Shown here: piece after piece, positions 43,811 through 52,043 of the stretch | Layout: every line of letters starts with the position of its first letter | Position numbering within the stretch: the stretch's first letter is position 1 | DNA from: Planctomycetales bacterium | Lineage (GTDB): Bacteria; Planctomycetota; Planctomycetia; Pirellulales; Lacipirellulaceae | Assembly: GCA_020427155.1 (NCBI GenBank) | Contig: JAGQOW010000001.1 | Coordinates: 55,084-119,083, forward strand | Direction of reading: 5' to 3' | Length of the DNA: 64,000 nt | Program-made: the position numbers and the translations under genes | The notes under the pieces: model-generated | What the model saw: the letters and a program-made list of their open reading frames with translations, nothing else | What the model was told of the DNA's origin: nothing | Database searches by the model: none

Positions 43811-45436
43811 ATGCCCAAGCATGGCAAGTTTGACTGCATCATCATCGGCGGCGGCCACAACGGCCTGGTTTGCGCGGCTTATCTCGCCAAAGCAGGTCGC
43901 AAAGTCTGTGTGCTCGAACGTCGCCACGTCTTGGGCGGCTGTGCCACGACCGAGGAGCTCTGGCCAGGGTACAGAGTCTCGACCGCCGCCTACGTCATCA
44001 GCCTCTTTCAGACGCAAATCCTTCAAGAGCTGAGACTTAAAGAGTTTGGCCTGAGAATCCTGCCCCGCTCGCCTTCGTCGTTTACCCCTTTGCCAGACGG
44101 GCGGAGCCTGACCATGGGGCCCGACGAGGGGCTCAACCAGCGCGAGATCAGCAAGTTCAGCATCCGCGATGCGACCGCCTATCCCCGCTACGAAGCGCTC
44201 CTCGAGCGGGTTGCGGCAACCCTCGAGCCCGCGCTCAGCGAGTCAGCTCCCGACGCGTTGCCGTTGCCCAAGGGGTGGCGGAAGATCGGCCTTCGCAAAA
44301 AGTTGCGCGACGGCAAGAAACTTCTCGATCTGTATACCGCTGTGAAGAATCTAGGCGCCGATCTTCCTGAAGCCGTCGAGCTACTGACAGGCGCCGCCAG
44401 GCCGATTCTCGATCGCTGGTTCGAAACCGATGTGCTCAAAGCTACGCTGGCGACTGACGCCATTATTGGCGCATTCACCGCGATCAGTTCGCCGGGCAGC
44501 GCCTATGTGCTTTTGCATCATGTCATGGGCGAAGCTGGCGGAGCACGAGGCGTCTGGGGATTCGTCCAAGGAGGCATGGGCGGATTGGCCGATGCGCTCG
44601 AAGCTGCCTGCCAGCAACTCGGCGTCGAGATTCGCCGCGAGGCGCCAGTGCATGCGATTCATACGGGCCGTTCCGGCGTGGTGGGTGTTGGTTTAGAAGA
44701 CGGCACGCAGCTCAGCGCCAAGGTGGTTGCTTCGAGCGTCGATGCGCATCTCACCTTCGAGAAACTCCTTTCGCCGGAGGTCTTGCCCGAGGAGTTTCGC
44801 GAGGCGGTTGCCAGGATCGATTACTCTTCTGCTTCGGCCAAGGTGAACTTGGCTCTCAGCGAGCCGCCCCAATTCACCTGCATGCCGGGCAACGGCGTTG
44901 GTCTGCATCATCATGGCACCATGCATATTGGTCCCTCGCTCGACTATCTCGACCGCGCCTACGACGACGCCAAGTACGGCCGCCCCAGCGACGAGCCGAT
45001 ACTGGAAATCACGATGCCCACCAGCGTCGACGCGACGATCGCCCCTGCCGGAAAACACATCCTGTCGATGTTTGTCCAGTACGCCCCTTATCATCTGGCC
45101 GAAGGAAACTGGGACGACCGCAAGGAGGCGTTCGGCGATCGCTGCGTCGAGATGCTCGCCCGCTACGCGCCCAATGTGCCGGCAGCGATCGAACATCGCC
45201 AGGTACTCAGTCCGCTCGACTTGGAACGCGTCTACGGAATCACCGGCGGCAATATCATGCAGGGCGCCATGTCGCCGCATCAGCTCTATTGCTTCCGCCC
45301 CGTGGCTGGCTGGGCCGACCATCGCTCCCCGGTGCCAGGGCTCTATCTCTGCGGAGCTGCCAGCCACCCAGGCGGCGGCGTGATGGGCGCCTGCGGACGC
45401 AACGCGGCCGTTGAGATTCTACGGGATAGACTCTAG
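43811..45436 (+). CDS. FAD-dependent oxidoreductase, PYROXD2/phytoene desaturase-like
   Basis: The 541-residue flavoprotein has an FAD-binding Rossmann start FDCIIIGGGHNGLVCAAYL (GxGxxG type) and LERRHVLGGCATTEE for the FAD ribose and adjacent loop. The C-terminus PGLYLCGAASHPGGGVMGACG is characteristic of the PYROXD2 and carotenoid desaturase group. Overall features fit the PYROXD2-like branch rather than carotene desaturases, and no carotenoid genes are nearby. The ATG at 43811 is used because upstream in-frame sequence is unrelated. The reaction is unknown. A long hairpin lies between its stop and sufU. Confidence 0.9.
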   Translation: MPKHGKFDCIIIGGGHNGLVCAAYLAKAGRKVCVLERRHVLGGCATTEELWPGYRVSTAAYVISLFQTQILQELRLKEFGLRILPRSPSSFTPLPDGRSLTMGPDEGLNQREISKFSIRDATAYPRYEALLERVAATLEPALSESAPDALPLPKGWRKIGLRKKLRDGKKLLDLYTAVKNLGADLPEAVELLTGAARPILDRWFETDVLKATLATDAIIGAFTAISSPGSAYVLLHHVMGEAGGARGVWGFVQGGMGGLADALEAACQQLGVEIRREAPVHAIHTGRSGVVGVGLEDGTQLSAKVVASSVDAHLTFEKLLSPEVLPEEFREAVARIDYSSASAKVNLALSEPPQFTCMPGNGVGLHHHGTMHIGPSLDYLDRAYDDAKYGRPSDEPILEITMPTSVDATIAPAGKHILSMFVQYAPYHLAEGNWDDRKEAFGDRCVEMLARYAPNVPAAIEHRQVLSPLDLERVYGITGGNIMQGAMSPHQLYCFRPVAGWADHRSPVPGLYLCGAASHPGGGVMGACGRNAAVEILRDRL

Positions 45437-45442
45437 ATGTGA

Positions 45443-45508
45443 GATGTGGGATGTTAGATTGTTGATTTCAACCGCTGGCTGCGGTTATCACATCAAATAT
45501 CCCACATC
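45443..45508. repeat. Large hairpin between the oxidoreductase gene and sufU
   Basis: GATGTGGGAT (45443-45452) pairs perfectly with ATCCCACATC (45499-45508), with partial pairing continuing inward. A second hairpin, AACCGC/GCGGTT (45470-45486), sits at the tip. No T-tract follows. It may be a transcript-processing or terminator structure, or a palindromic repeat. Confidence 0.55.
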
Positions 45509-45525
45509 AACCTTCCCTCACCCTG

Positions 45526-45924
45526 ATGCCTTCCGAAGAAGAACTCTACCAGGAACACGTACTCGATCATTACGAGGACCCTTTCCACCGGGGCACCCTT
45601 GCAGGGGCGACCCATGCACATGAAGACAAGAACCCGCTTTGCGGCGACGTGGTACGCATCGAGCTGAAGTTGGACGACTCTGGCAAGATCGAAGACCTCT
45701 ATTTCACCGGCGAAGGCTGTGTCATCAGCCAGGCGTCGGCTTCCATGCTGCTCGAAGAGATTCACGGCAAGACGGTCGACGATCTGAAAGCTTTTTCGGC
45801 TGCCGATATGCTTGCCTTGTACGGTCCGCGCTTGACTCCCAATCGGCAGAAATGCTGCCTGCTTTCATGGAAAGTCCTGCAGTCGGCGGTCCATTCGCCC
45901 GTGGCAAAAGGCGACCAGCCATGA
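45526..45924 (+). CDS. sufU: SufU iron-sulfur cluster assembly scaffold/sulfur acceptor
   Basis: The 132-residue protein is of the IscU/SufU family and takes sulfur from SufS in iron-sulfur cluster assembly. Three conserved Cys sites are visible: NPLCGD, EGCVISQASASM and KCCLLSW. The 18-21-residue insertion that separates SufU from IscU is present before the last Cys. The ATG start overlaps nothing upstream, and its stop overlaps the sufS start by ATGA, so the pair is translationally coupled. Other suf genes (sufB, sufC, sufD) are not in the window. Confidence 0.94.
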   Translation: MPSEEELYQEHVLDHYEDPFHRGTLAGATHAHEDKNPLCGDVVRIELKLDDSGKIEDLYFTGEGCVISQASASMLLEEIHGKTVDDLKAFSAADMLALYGPRLTPNRQKCCLLSWKVLQSAVHSPVAKGDQP

Positions 45925-47207
45925 GCGCCCGGCCAACAGTCGATCAGTCCGCGCTGTTGCCTGCTTCGCTGCGTGACGACTTTCCGATTCTCAATGGCGA
46001 TGTGCTCGCTGGCCACCCGCTGGTTTTCCTCGACAACGCCGCCAGCACCCAGCGCCCGCGGCAGGTCATCGATGCGATCAGCGACGTCTACCAACGCGAC
46101 TACGCCAACGTCCATCGCGGCATCCACACACTCAGCGAGCGCAGCACTGAACTCTACGAGCAGGCCCGCGAGAACGTCCGCTCGTTCATCGGCGCAAAGC
46201 ACGCCCACGAAGTGATCTTCACGCCGGGATCGACCGCCTCGATCAATCTCGTCGCCCGCAGTTGGGGGGGCGAGAACCTGCGAGCCGGCGATGAAGTGCT
46301 CACCACCGTGATGGAGCATCATTCCAACCTGGTGCCCTGGCAGCAAATCGCAGCGCAGACCGGCGCTGTCCTGCGCCACGTGCCGCTGACCGACGATGGC
46401 CGGCTGGATATGGGCCAGTTCGACGCGCTGCTCTGCGAGCGCACCAAGCTCGTGGCCGTAGCATCAGTTTCCAACACGCTCGGCACGATCAATCCGATCG
46501 ACGAAATCGCCCGCAAGGCGCATGCGGCTGGCGCCGTGGTGCTGGTCGATGCTGCCCAGAGTGTGCCGCACATGGCGACCGACGTGCAGGCCTCCGACGT
46601 CGATTTTCTTGCTTTCAGCGGCCATAAGATGCTCGGTCCTTCGGGCGTGGGCATCTTATACGGCAAGGAATCGCACCTCGACGCGATGCCCCCGTTTCTT
46701 GGCGGCGGCAGCATGATCAACGAAGTGCGGCTTGATAGTTTCACCCCGGCAGCACTGCCGGCCAAGTTCGAAGCCGGCACGCCCCCCATCGTGCCGGCGA
46801 TTGGCATGTCGGCGGCCGTCGACTACCTCAACCGCGTTGGCCTGGAGGCCATCCACCACCATGAGCAAGTCTTGACGCAACTCGCCTACGATGCACTTGC
46901 CCAGATCGAAGGGCTTCGCATCCTGGGACCAGCCCCAGAGTACCGCGCAGGGCTCATCAGCTTCGCCTTCGAGCGGATCCATGCCCACGAGTTTGCCCAG
47001 GTGCTCAACGATCAGTTTGGCGTAGCGGTGCGCGCAGGGCACCACTGCACCCAGCCGCTGCACGCATTACTGGGCATCCCCGCCAGCACCCGCGCCAGCT
47101 TCTACCTCTACAACCGCCCCGAAGAAATCGATCGACTGATCGAGGGAATTGCCAAAGTGCAATCGATGTTCGCGTTGAAGGGCCGGCGGCGAAAGCGAAA
47201 GCAATAA
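45921..47207 (+). CDS. sufS: Cysteine desulfurase SufS
   Basis: The 428-residue PLP enzyme removes sulfur from cysteine as a persulfide for SufU. It shows VFLDNAASTQRP, ANVHRGIHTLSERST, TTVMEHHSNLVPWQ and the PLP-lysine region FSGHKMLGPSG. The active cysteine lies in VRAGHHCTQPLHALLG. The ATG at 45921 overlaps the sufU stop (ATGA). Frame and length match group II NifS-like enzymes. The C-terminal tail is basic (GRRRKRKQ), which is unusual. It converges on the DUF1559 gene with an 11-base gap. Confidence 0.96.
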   Translation: MSARPTVDQSALLPASLRDDFPILNGDVLAGHPLVFLDNAASTQRPRQVIDAISDVYQRDYANVHRGIHTLSERSTELYEQARENVRSFIGAKHAHEVIFTPGSTASINLVARSWGGENLRAGDEVLTTVMEHHSNLVPWQQIAAQTGAVLRHVPLTDDGRLDMGQFDALLCERTKLVAVASVSNTLGTINPIDEIARKAHAAGAVVLVDAAQSVPHMATDVQASDVDFLAFSGHKMLGPSGVGILYGKESHLDAMPPFLGGGSMINEVRLDSFTPAALPAKFEAGTPPIVPAIGMSAAVDYLNRVGLEAIHHHEQVLTQLAYDALAQIEGLRILGPAPEYRAGLISFAFERIHAHEFAQVLNDQFGVAVRAGHHCTQPLHALLGIPASTRASFYLYNRPEEIDRLIEGIAKVQSMFALKGRRRKRKQ

Positions 47208-47218
47208 CCTCACGCTTC

Positions 47219-48229
47219 TCACTTACCCCAATCTCCCGGCAGCACTTTGCCGCTTTCGCGCGAGCCCAGGGCCCGCCACACTTCCAAGTCGATACGGTCG
47301 TTGATCAGCCGACTCGAGCCGTCCATCAGCGCGATGTGAACGGCGCTGCTGTGGTAGCTTCTAGAGGTTACGATGGCATACGACGCCTGGCCGCTGGCCC
47401 CGTTCTTGCCTTCTTGCCACGAGTTGTAGTCGCAATCGTAGACTTCACCGTTGTGCTCGTATTCGATACGTGTGTTCGGCGTCATCGTGGTGGTCATACC
47501 CGTGTGGTGGACCCGTCCATCGGGCCATTCGGTGTGGCCGGTGTCTTTGAACTGCCCTCCGCTGGCAACGATTGCTTCGGCCTCGTCTACCGTGTTGGGA
47601 ATAGCTGTGCTCGGCGGACCGCCGTTGCGGGTGTAGGGCTGCCAGGCTCGTACTTCGGCCGCTAGCAGGGTATTGCTCGCGCCGTCGCTCAGCCTTGCCA
47701 TTCGCAAATAGCTGTTAGGATAGAAAACCCCATCTCCTCCCGACTTGGTTCTCGGATCGAACACAAACCAGGTGCCGTAGTTGAACCCGTAGGTGGTCGG
47801 GTAAAGGTGCGACTTCCCACCGCCCGGGTCTCGCAGCTCGTTCTCGCGCGGATCGCTGGGGCAAGCAAAGATCGGGATCTTCAAGCCATCGATGGCCTCT
47901 TGATAATCCCATCCCACCTCGAGATCGACGTTCGAATAGAGATTCGCCTGTTCCAGGTAAGGCAGAATCCGCCCGTGCACGCCCCAAGAGCCGTTGTTCG
48001 CTGTCGAGGTGGAGTTCAACTCGACGATTGCCCCGGGGGGCAGGTGGCTCTGGGCCGATTCGTAGTTCAGCACCGCTAGGCCCAGTTGGTGCAGGTTGTT
48101 CTTGCACTGAGTGGCCCGCGCCGCTTCGCGGGCAGACTGAATGGCGGGCAGCAGCAGCCCCACCAGCGTGCCAATGATGGCGATTACGACCAACAGCTCG
48201 ACCAACGTGAAACCAGAGCTTCTGCGCAT
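47219..48229 (-). CDS. DUF1559 domain pseudopilin-like protein
   Basis: The 336-residue protein begins with a type IV prepilin-like signal: SSGFTLVELLVVIAIIGTLV, where cleavage is expected before the Phe. It then has the DUF1559 start LLPAIQSAREAARATQCKNNLHQLG. The body is beta-rich, and the C-terminal HIALMDGSSRLINDRID carries the His...DG motif of the family. DUF1559 proteins are greatly expanded in planctomycetes and are probably exported by type II secretion-like machinery. The ATG at 48229 has the strong site AGGAGGA upstream. Function is unknown. Confidence 0.95.
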   Translation of the reverse strand: MRRSSGFTLVELLVVIAIIGTLVGLLLPAIQSAREAARATQCKNNLHQLGLAVLNYESAQSHLPPGAIVELNSTSTANNGSWGVHGRILPYLEQANLYSNVDLEVGWDYQEAIDGLKIPIFACPSDPRENELRDPGGGKSHLYPTTYGFNYGTWFVFDPRTKSGGDGVFYPNSYLRMARLSDGASNTLLAAEVRAWQPYTRNGGPPSTAIPNTVDEAEAIVASGGQFKDTGHTEWPDGRVHHTGMTTTMTPNTRIEYEHNGEVYDCDYNSWQEGKNGASGQASYAIVTSRSYHSSAVHIALMDGSSRLINDRIDLEVWRALGSRESGKVLPGDWGK

Positions 48230-48458
48230 CGTCTGTTCCTCCTTCCGCGTGTTCCTGCTCACCAGCCGAGTGGCATTCACTCATACAATGGTGAGTTACC
48301 GCAGATTGTACCATAGGTCGAAATGCTTTGAAACAGAATCTCAACAGCGTGTTTGGCCTACAACTTTCTGCTACAATGCCGAGTTGGGAGGGGGCCTACC
48401 ATAAACGGTCGCCCCTCTCCAAGAAAGCTCTTAGCCATTTCACCAAGGCGGCGATCCG

Positions 48459-49418
48459 ATGTCTCGCATTCCCTTTCCTTTACCTCGTTCGCGTGGTCAA
48501 GGCGGTTTTACCCTGCCGCGTCGTCGCGTAGGGCAGCCCACCGGCCGGCAGCGGCCCATGTTTGGCCGACCCGGCGGCGCCAGCGGCGGGATGGGCAGCG
48601 CCATCAAAGCACGGCTGCTGATCGCGCTGGCAATCGCCGCTTTTGCCATCATCAGCTACTACGGCAAACCGGGCGACATCAATCAGGTTACCGGCGAAAG
48701 CGAGCGGGTTGCGTTGACCGAGGAGTCCCAAGAAATCCAACTCGGTCTGCAGGCCGCGCCAGAAATGGTCGGCCAGCACGGCGGACCCTCGCGCAACATG
48801 GCCGATCAGCAACGGGTCCACCAGGTGGGTCTCCGCCTGCTCAATGCGTTGCAAGACTATCTCGCAGCCAACGGCTTCAAGAACCCTTATTACGATGCCT
48901 TTCAGTTCACCTTGCTGGCAGACAGCAGAACGGTCAACGCCTTTGCGCTGCCGGGCGGACAGGTGTTTATCACCCAAGCCCTCTACAGTCGTCTGGAAAC
49001 AGAGGGCCAGTTGGCCGGTGTACTTGGTCACGAAATTGGCCACGTGCTGGCGCGGCACGGCAACAAGCGCATGGCCAAACAGGGACTGTTCCAAGGATTG
49101 GCCGGCGCAGTCGGCGTGCTCGGCGGCTCCGATCAAAGCGCCCAGATGGGGCAGATGATCTCTTCGGTCCTGGCCATGAAATACGGCCGCGAAGATGAAC
49201 TGGAATCCGACGTCTGGGGCGTGCGCCTCTGCGGCATGGCCGGCTACGACCCCCATGCGATGATCGGCGTCATGCAGATTCTCGCCGAAGCTTCCGGCGG
49301 CCAGAGCCCGCCCGAGTTCTTCAGCACCCACCCCAGCCCGCCCAATCGCATCGAAAGAATCCAAGAGACGATCGCCCGCGAGTACCCCCAGGGCGTACCT
49401 GCCGACTACCGACCGTAA
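48459..49418 (+). CDS. M48 family zinc metalloprotease
   Basis: The 319-residue protein has a basic, Arg/Pro/Gly-rich cytoplasmic start (1-48), one membrane helix (about 51-68) and a periplasmic M48 domain. The zinc motif is HEIGHVLARH (residues 191-200), and the third ligand is a Glu in EDELESDVWG. The region LPGGQVFITQALYSRL precedes it as in the BepA/YfgC and LoiP types. Such enzymes take part in quality control of outer-membrane assembly. No TPR domain is present. The gene is monocistronic, starting at the ATG at 48459. Confidence 0.93.
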   Translation: MSRIPFPLPRSRGQGGFTLPRRRVGQPTGRQRPMFGRPGGASGGMGSAIKARLLIALAIAAFAIISYYGKPGDINQVTGESERVALTEESQEIQLGLQAAPEMVGQHGGPSRNMADQQRVHQVGLRLLNALQDYLAANGFKNPYYDAFQFTLLADSRTVNAFALPGGQVFITQALYSRLETEGQLAGVLGHEIGHVLARHGNKRMAKQGLFQGLAGAVGVLGGSDQSAQMGQMISSVLAMKYGREDELESDVWGVRLCGMAGYDPHAMIGVMQILAEASGGQSPPEFFSTHPSPPNRIERIQETIAREYPQGVPADYRP

Positions 49419-49489
49419 CAGAGCAGGGCAGGGTGCCGCCGAGATTCGTGCAAGAATGCGCGCTAAGCAGCACGTTTCACGCTTGGGCG

Positions 49490-49575
49490 GGTTAACGGCT
49501 CGGTTTACGTGGTAGCGACCAGTAACCGTTGCTTTCAATTACGACGTGATCTGCCGCTCGCGTTCAGCCGTTTGT
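49490..49575 (-). repeat. Candidate attC-like element downstream of the DUF2971 gene
   Basis: AACGGCT (49494-49500) pairs with AGCCGTT (49566-49572). Read in the direction of the gene, it runs from GGCTGAAC to CCGTTAACC, near the integron core motifs. An inner palindrome CGGTTTACGTGGT/ACCAGTAACCG has unpaired extra bases, as attC hairpins do. It lies just downstream of the stop, in the place where a cassette would carry its attC. It is less convincing than the two elements further along. Confidence 0.4.
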
Positions 49576-49606
49576 TTTCTGGCCAATCTGACGTAGGATC
49601 GTGGTG

Positions 49607-50413
49607 TCACTCTGGTATTTCAAGCTTTCTAAGAGAATGGTTGATCGATCTGCTGAAATCTAATTTTGGTCGCTTCTTTTCGGTCTCCGTTAATTTCCGG
49701 GGTGTGAGTTCATATTTCCTCGCAACACGCTCCATCTTTAGCACCTTTGCTCCGATTTCAGTCCCAATCCTAAAAATTTGTTGGCACTGCATTTCCGATG
49801 TGTTCATCCCTAAGAAAATGGTCGTCACGATACCAGGAGCCGAAATTGGCCTGTTGCCTTCCAGAGTTACGATTCGATGTTCCTTTTCGTAACTCCAGTC
49901 CCTGTGTTTCATAAACAGAGCCTTCATGCCTCGGATCACAAAACCATTCCTGTACTTCTCTTTTGTATGCGGACCCGTGTTGTATTCCTTCAACTCTTTA
50001 TTGAAGTCATCTAAGCTCTGAGGAAGCTGTTCAAGCTGATCGTTTAACTCTTGCGTTGACAGATATTTGATTTCGGTCGCATTTCGAATGATAGGTATCT
50101 CATTGTGCCCATCGTCATGGGGATTAATGTTGGATTTAAGTGGCTGCTGGCTTAACTGCTCGTCCGTATAATCCGTGTACTCAATACACACGCCTTTGTG
50201 TGAATCTGCATAATGCGACCACATCATGATGTTCGAGCTTATCGCCGACAACGAAAGGACACCCCACTGATCGTTGTTTCCCATTAGGCTCTCCGACAGT
50301 CCACAGTCGAAGGGGTCATTCAAAGATGATGGTTGCGGGTACCATGCATATCGCTCGACCAGGGCACTCAAAGTGTTGTTGTTGATCCGGGCGTATTTGT
50401 ATAGTTGATTCAT
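49607..50413 (-). CDS. DUF2971 domain protein in a cassette-like island
   Basis: The 268-residue protein resembles DUF2971. It starts MNQLYKYARINNNTLSAL and includes PSSLNDPFDCG and a segment MMWSHYADSHKGVCIEYTDY, typical of that family. The C-terminal part reads WSYEKEHRIV, another family feature. DUF2971 proteins are common in mobile and defence islands; their activity is not established. The base composition is markedly AT-richer than the flanking genes. It is the first of three minus-strand genes that are each followed by an attC-like element. GGAAG precedes the ATG. Confidence 0.85.
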   Translation of the reverse strand: MNQLYKYARINNNTLSALVERYAWYPQPSSLNDPFDCGLSESLMGNNDQWGVLSLSAISSNIMMWSHYADSHKGVCIEYTDYTDEQLSQQPLKSNINPHDDGHNEIPIIRNATEIKYLSTQELNDQLEQLPQSLDDFNKELKEYNTGPHTKEKYRNGFVIRGMKALFMKHRDWSYEKEHRIVTLEGNRPISAPGIVTTIFLGMNTSEMQCQQIFRIGTEIGAKVLKMERVARKYELTPRKLTETEKKRPKLDFSRSINHSLRKLEIPE

Positions 50414-50479
50414 AAGCTTCCGCTTGTGCGCAACAACGTGTCACGAACAGGTCCGAGCCAAAGCAAAGTGCCGTACAAC

Positions 50480-50565
50480 GTCTGGCATAACCGGGACGCC
50501 GCCAAAAAAGCTATGATCTCAAAAAACCGTCATCGGCGGCTCCCGTTCACCGCATTCTTAGACTT
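50480..50565 (-). repeat. Candidate attC-like recombination element
   Basis: Arms AACCGGGACGCCGCC (50490-50504) and GGCGGCTCCCGTT (50535-50547) form a stem with unpaired bases. In gene orientation it begins with TCTAAG at the stop codon of the 196-residue gene and ends with GTTATGCC, close to the GTTRRRY core. This fits an integron attC. No integrase gene is seen. Confidence 0.6.
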
Positions 50566-51148
50566 TGTGGACTGGCCAAAGTTGTTCAATTGTCTTGTAA
50601 TTTTCCATTAAAATGAACTTCTCTCGACCGATCTGATCTTTGAGATCTTTCGAAAATTTGGCCATGTCATCGTACGAGTTTAAGATGACAAACTCGACGT
50701 GCGAATATTCGAACACAAAATCATGTGGAACTCGCCATTCGCGTTCGTGCGAATAATCGATTGTCTTGCCACCAAGTGCATCGGTCTTTAGTGAGGCGGG
50801 GCGGTATTTCGGCCAAAATGGCGTTACAAATGTGTGTACGTGTTTTTTCCAATTTTGCTTTTTATAGTGATCGGCTCGAACGTAGTAAGCTGGCCCTCCT
50901 CCGGCAGCGAAGACTCGTGGTTTCGCGAAACCTATTCCGAATGGCGAGTATTGTTTGGAGTGAGCCAAAAGGCTCGTCCAAGGACATTCAGTAAAGCAAA
51001 CGGCAGGTAAATTCGTCCAAGGAAGGTTTGAAGCCAGTAGTCTCTTGCTGGAGAGAATCTCCTCCAGAATTCTGAGTGCAGGTTTACCAGGTCGACCTTT
51101 TGTGAAGTGTGCAAGGTAGTTCGACAAGTCAGGGCGGTTGTCGGCCAT
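50558..51148 (-). CDS. Hypothetical protein of a cassette-like island
   Basis: The protein of about 196 residues has the segment LSNYLAHFTKG, a helix with ILEEILSSKRLLAS and VCFTECPWTSLLAHS, followed by FGIGFAKPRVF. The overall pattern recalls DUF2971-like and other proteins found in defence or toxin contexts, with a later YSHEREWRVP resembling the KEHR/KEWR motif of that family. I cannot assign it. The start is uncertain: the ATG at 51148 and a TTG at 51169 are both possible and neither has a clear ribosome site. Composition is AT-richer than the backbone. Attachment-like elements lie on both sides. Confidence 0.68.
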   Translation of the reverse strand: MADNRPDLSNYLAHFTKGRPGKPALRILEEILSSKRLLASNLPWTNLPAVCFTECPWTSLLAHSKQYSPFGIGFAKPRVFAAGGGPAYYVRADHYKKQNWKKHVHTFVTPFWPKYRPASLKTDALGGKTIDYSHEREWRVPHDFVFEYSHVEFVILNSYDDMAKFSKDLKDQIGREKFILMENYKTIEQLWPVHKV

Positions 51149-51170
51149 TTTTTGGGATGCTTGAGTCAAT

Positions 51171-51262
51171 GTCTAACGGCGGCGTTGACCGGGCCGCCGC
51201 CAACCAACGTTGACTTCAGGAACGACGCGACCGGCGGCTCCGCGTCCAACGCTTTGTTCTGC
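51171..51262 (-). repeat. Candidate attC-like recombination element
   Basis: Outer arms GCGTTG (51182-51187) and CAACGC (51247-51252) enclose GCCGCCGCC (51193-51201) and GGCGGCTC (51233-51240). Read in gene orientation, the element ends GTTAGAC, an exact match to the GTTRRRY integron core. It lies directly downstream of the SMI1/KNR4-like stop. It shares GGAGCCGCCG with the element at 50480-50565. Confidence 0.65.
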
Positions 51263-51272
51263 GGCGACTCGA

Positions 51273-51707
51273 CTACAAGGTTAGTGTGCCGTCTAGCCAC
51301 CACTGAATGTACTGCTTGAGTGATCCCGCCACCCAACGATGGTCATCACATTCGTGGTCCCAAACGAACACGTCCGGACGTTGGATTTTACCATTTTGAA
51401 TGGGATAGGCGAATTGATCTCCATTGCCAGCGTCAGCAAAGAAGAGCAAGTGCTCAAAAGGCATATAGAGGTCAGCGAAGTCCTTGTTGTTTCGGAACTG
51501 AAGGTTGTCTTCTTTGATTCGTTCGAGATCCCACACAAGCCCAAGTTCGTATTCGCCAAGAACCCCGTTGGTCTCCTGCAGCAGGCTTCGTAGTTGATCG
51601 GGGAATTGGACCGCAAGAGCTTCTTCGGCCGCGGAAATCGCAGTTTGCGTAGCGGCCGGAGCGAACGTTGCGTGGGCAGTCAGGCTAGTAATGAAGTCGT
51701 GCCACAA
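51273..51707 (-). CDS. SMI1/KNR4 (SUKH) family protein
   Basis: The 144-residue protein has SUKH-fold features: a helix-rich start (ISAAEEALAVQFPDQLRSLLQETNGV), GLVWDLERIKEDN, then LLFFADAGNGDQFAYP with the conserved GNGD-type turn, and VFVWDHECDDHRWVAGSLKQYIQWW. SUKH proteins often serve as immunity partners of contact-dependent toxins and are frequent integron cassette contents. The reading frame has no ATG: it would begin at TTG (51707), which lacks a ribosome site, and a TAG stop lies 15 bases further upstream. The start may be damaged. No toxin partner is visible next to it. Confidence 0.82.
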   Translation of the reverse strand: MWHDFITSLTAHATFAPAATQTAISAAEEALAVQFPDQLRSLLQETNGVLGEYELGLVWDLERIKEDNLQFRNNKDFADLYMPFEHLLFFADAGNGDQFAYPIQNGKIQRPDVFVWDHECDDHRWVAGSLKQYIQWWLDGTLTL

Positions 51708-52043
51708 ATGCGGGTAATCCTAAAAATACGAGAGAATGAGTTTGACGGTGCTGTGAAAGTATAACGCTGTGAGCTGGTCGCAGAACAAGAATTCTACGGC
51801 GCTGCGATATATAACACCTGGATATGAAGGATTATACAGCTCCTAGGCGTATATCGTCGAGAATGCAATCCTGCGGTGGGGCACGACAGAATCGCTGTAA
51901 AATGGCAATACTCGAACCTGCCTCAACTTCATCATTCTGACGCTACTTTGCAATTCAAGAATGCGGTCGTCTTTAAGAACCTCGTTATAGTGCTGTATAT
52001 GCACTTGCAGTGACGAAAGGGCGGCAGAAAACAAACGCGCCCG
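51708..52043. other. Gene-poor end of the island
   Basis: These 336 bases separate the SMI1/KNR4-like gene from the anti-sigma gene. A minus-strand frame at 51843-52034 encodes 63 residues with no family features. Composition is AT-rich and the stretch may hold remnants of another cassette. No convincing attC-like element or promoter was found. Confidence 0.4.
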
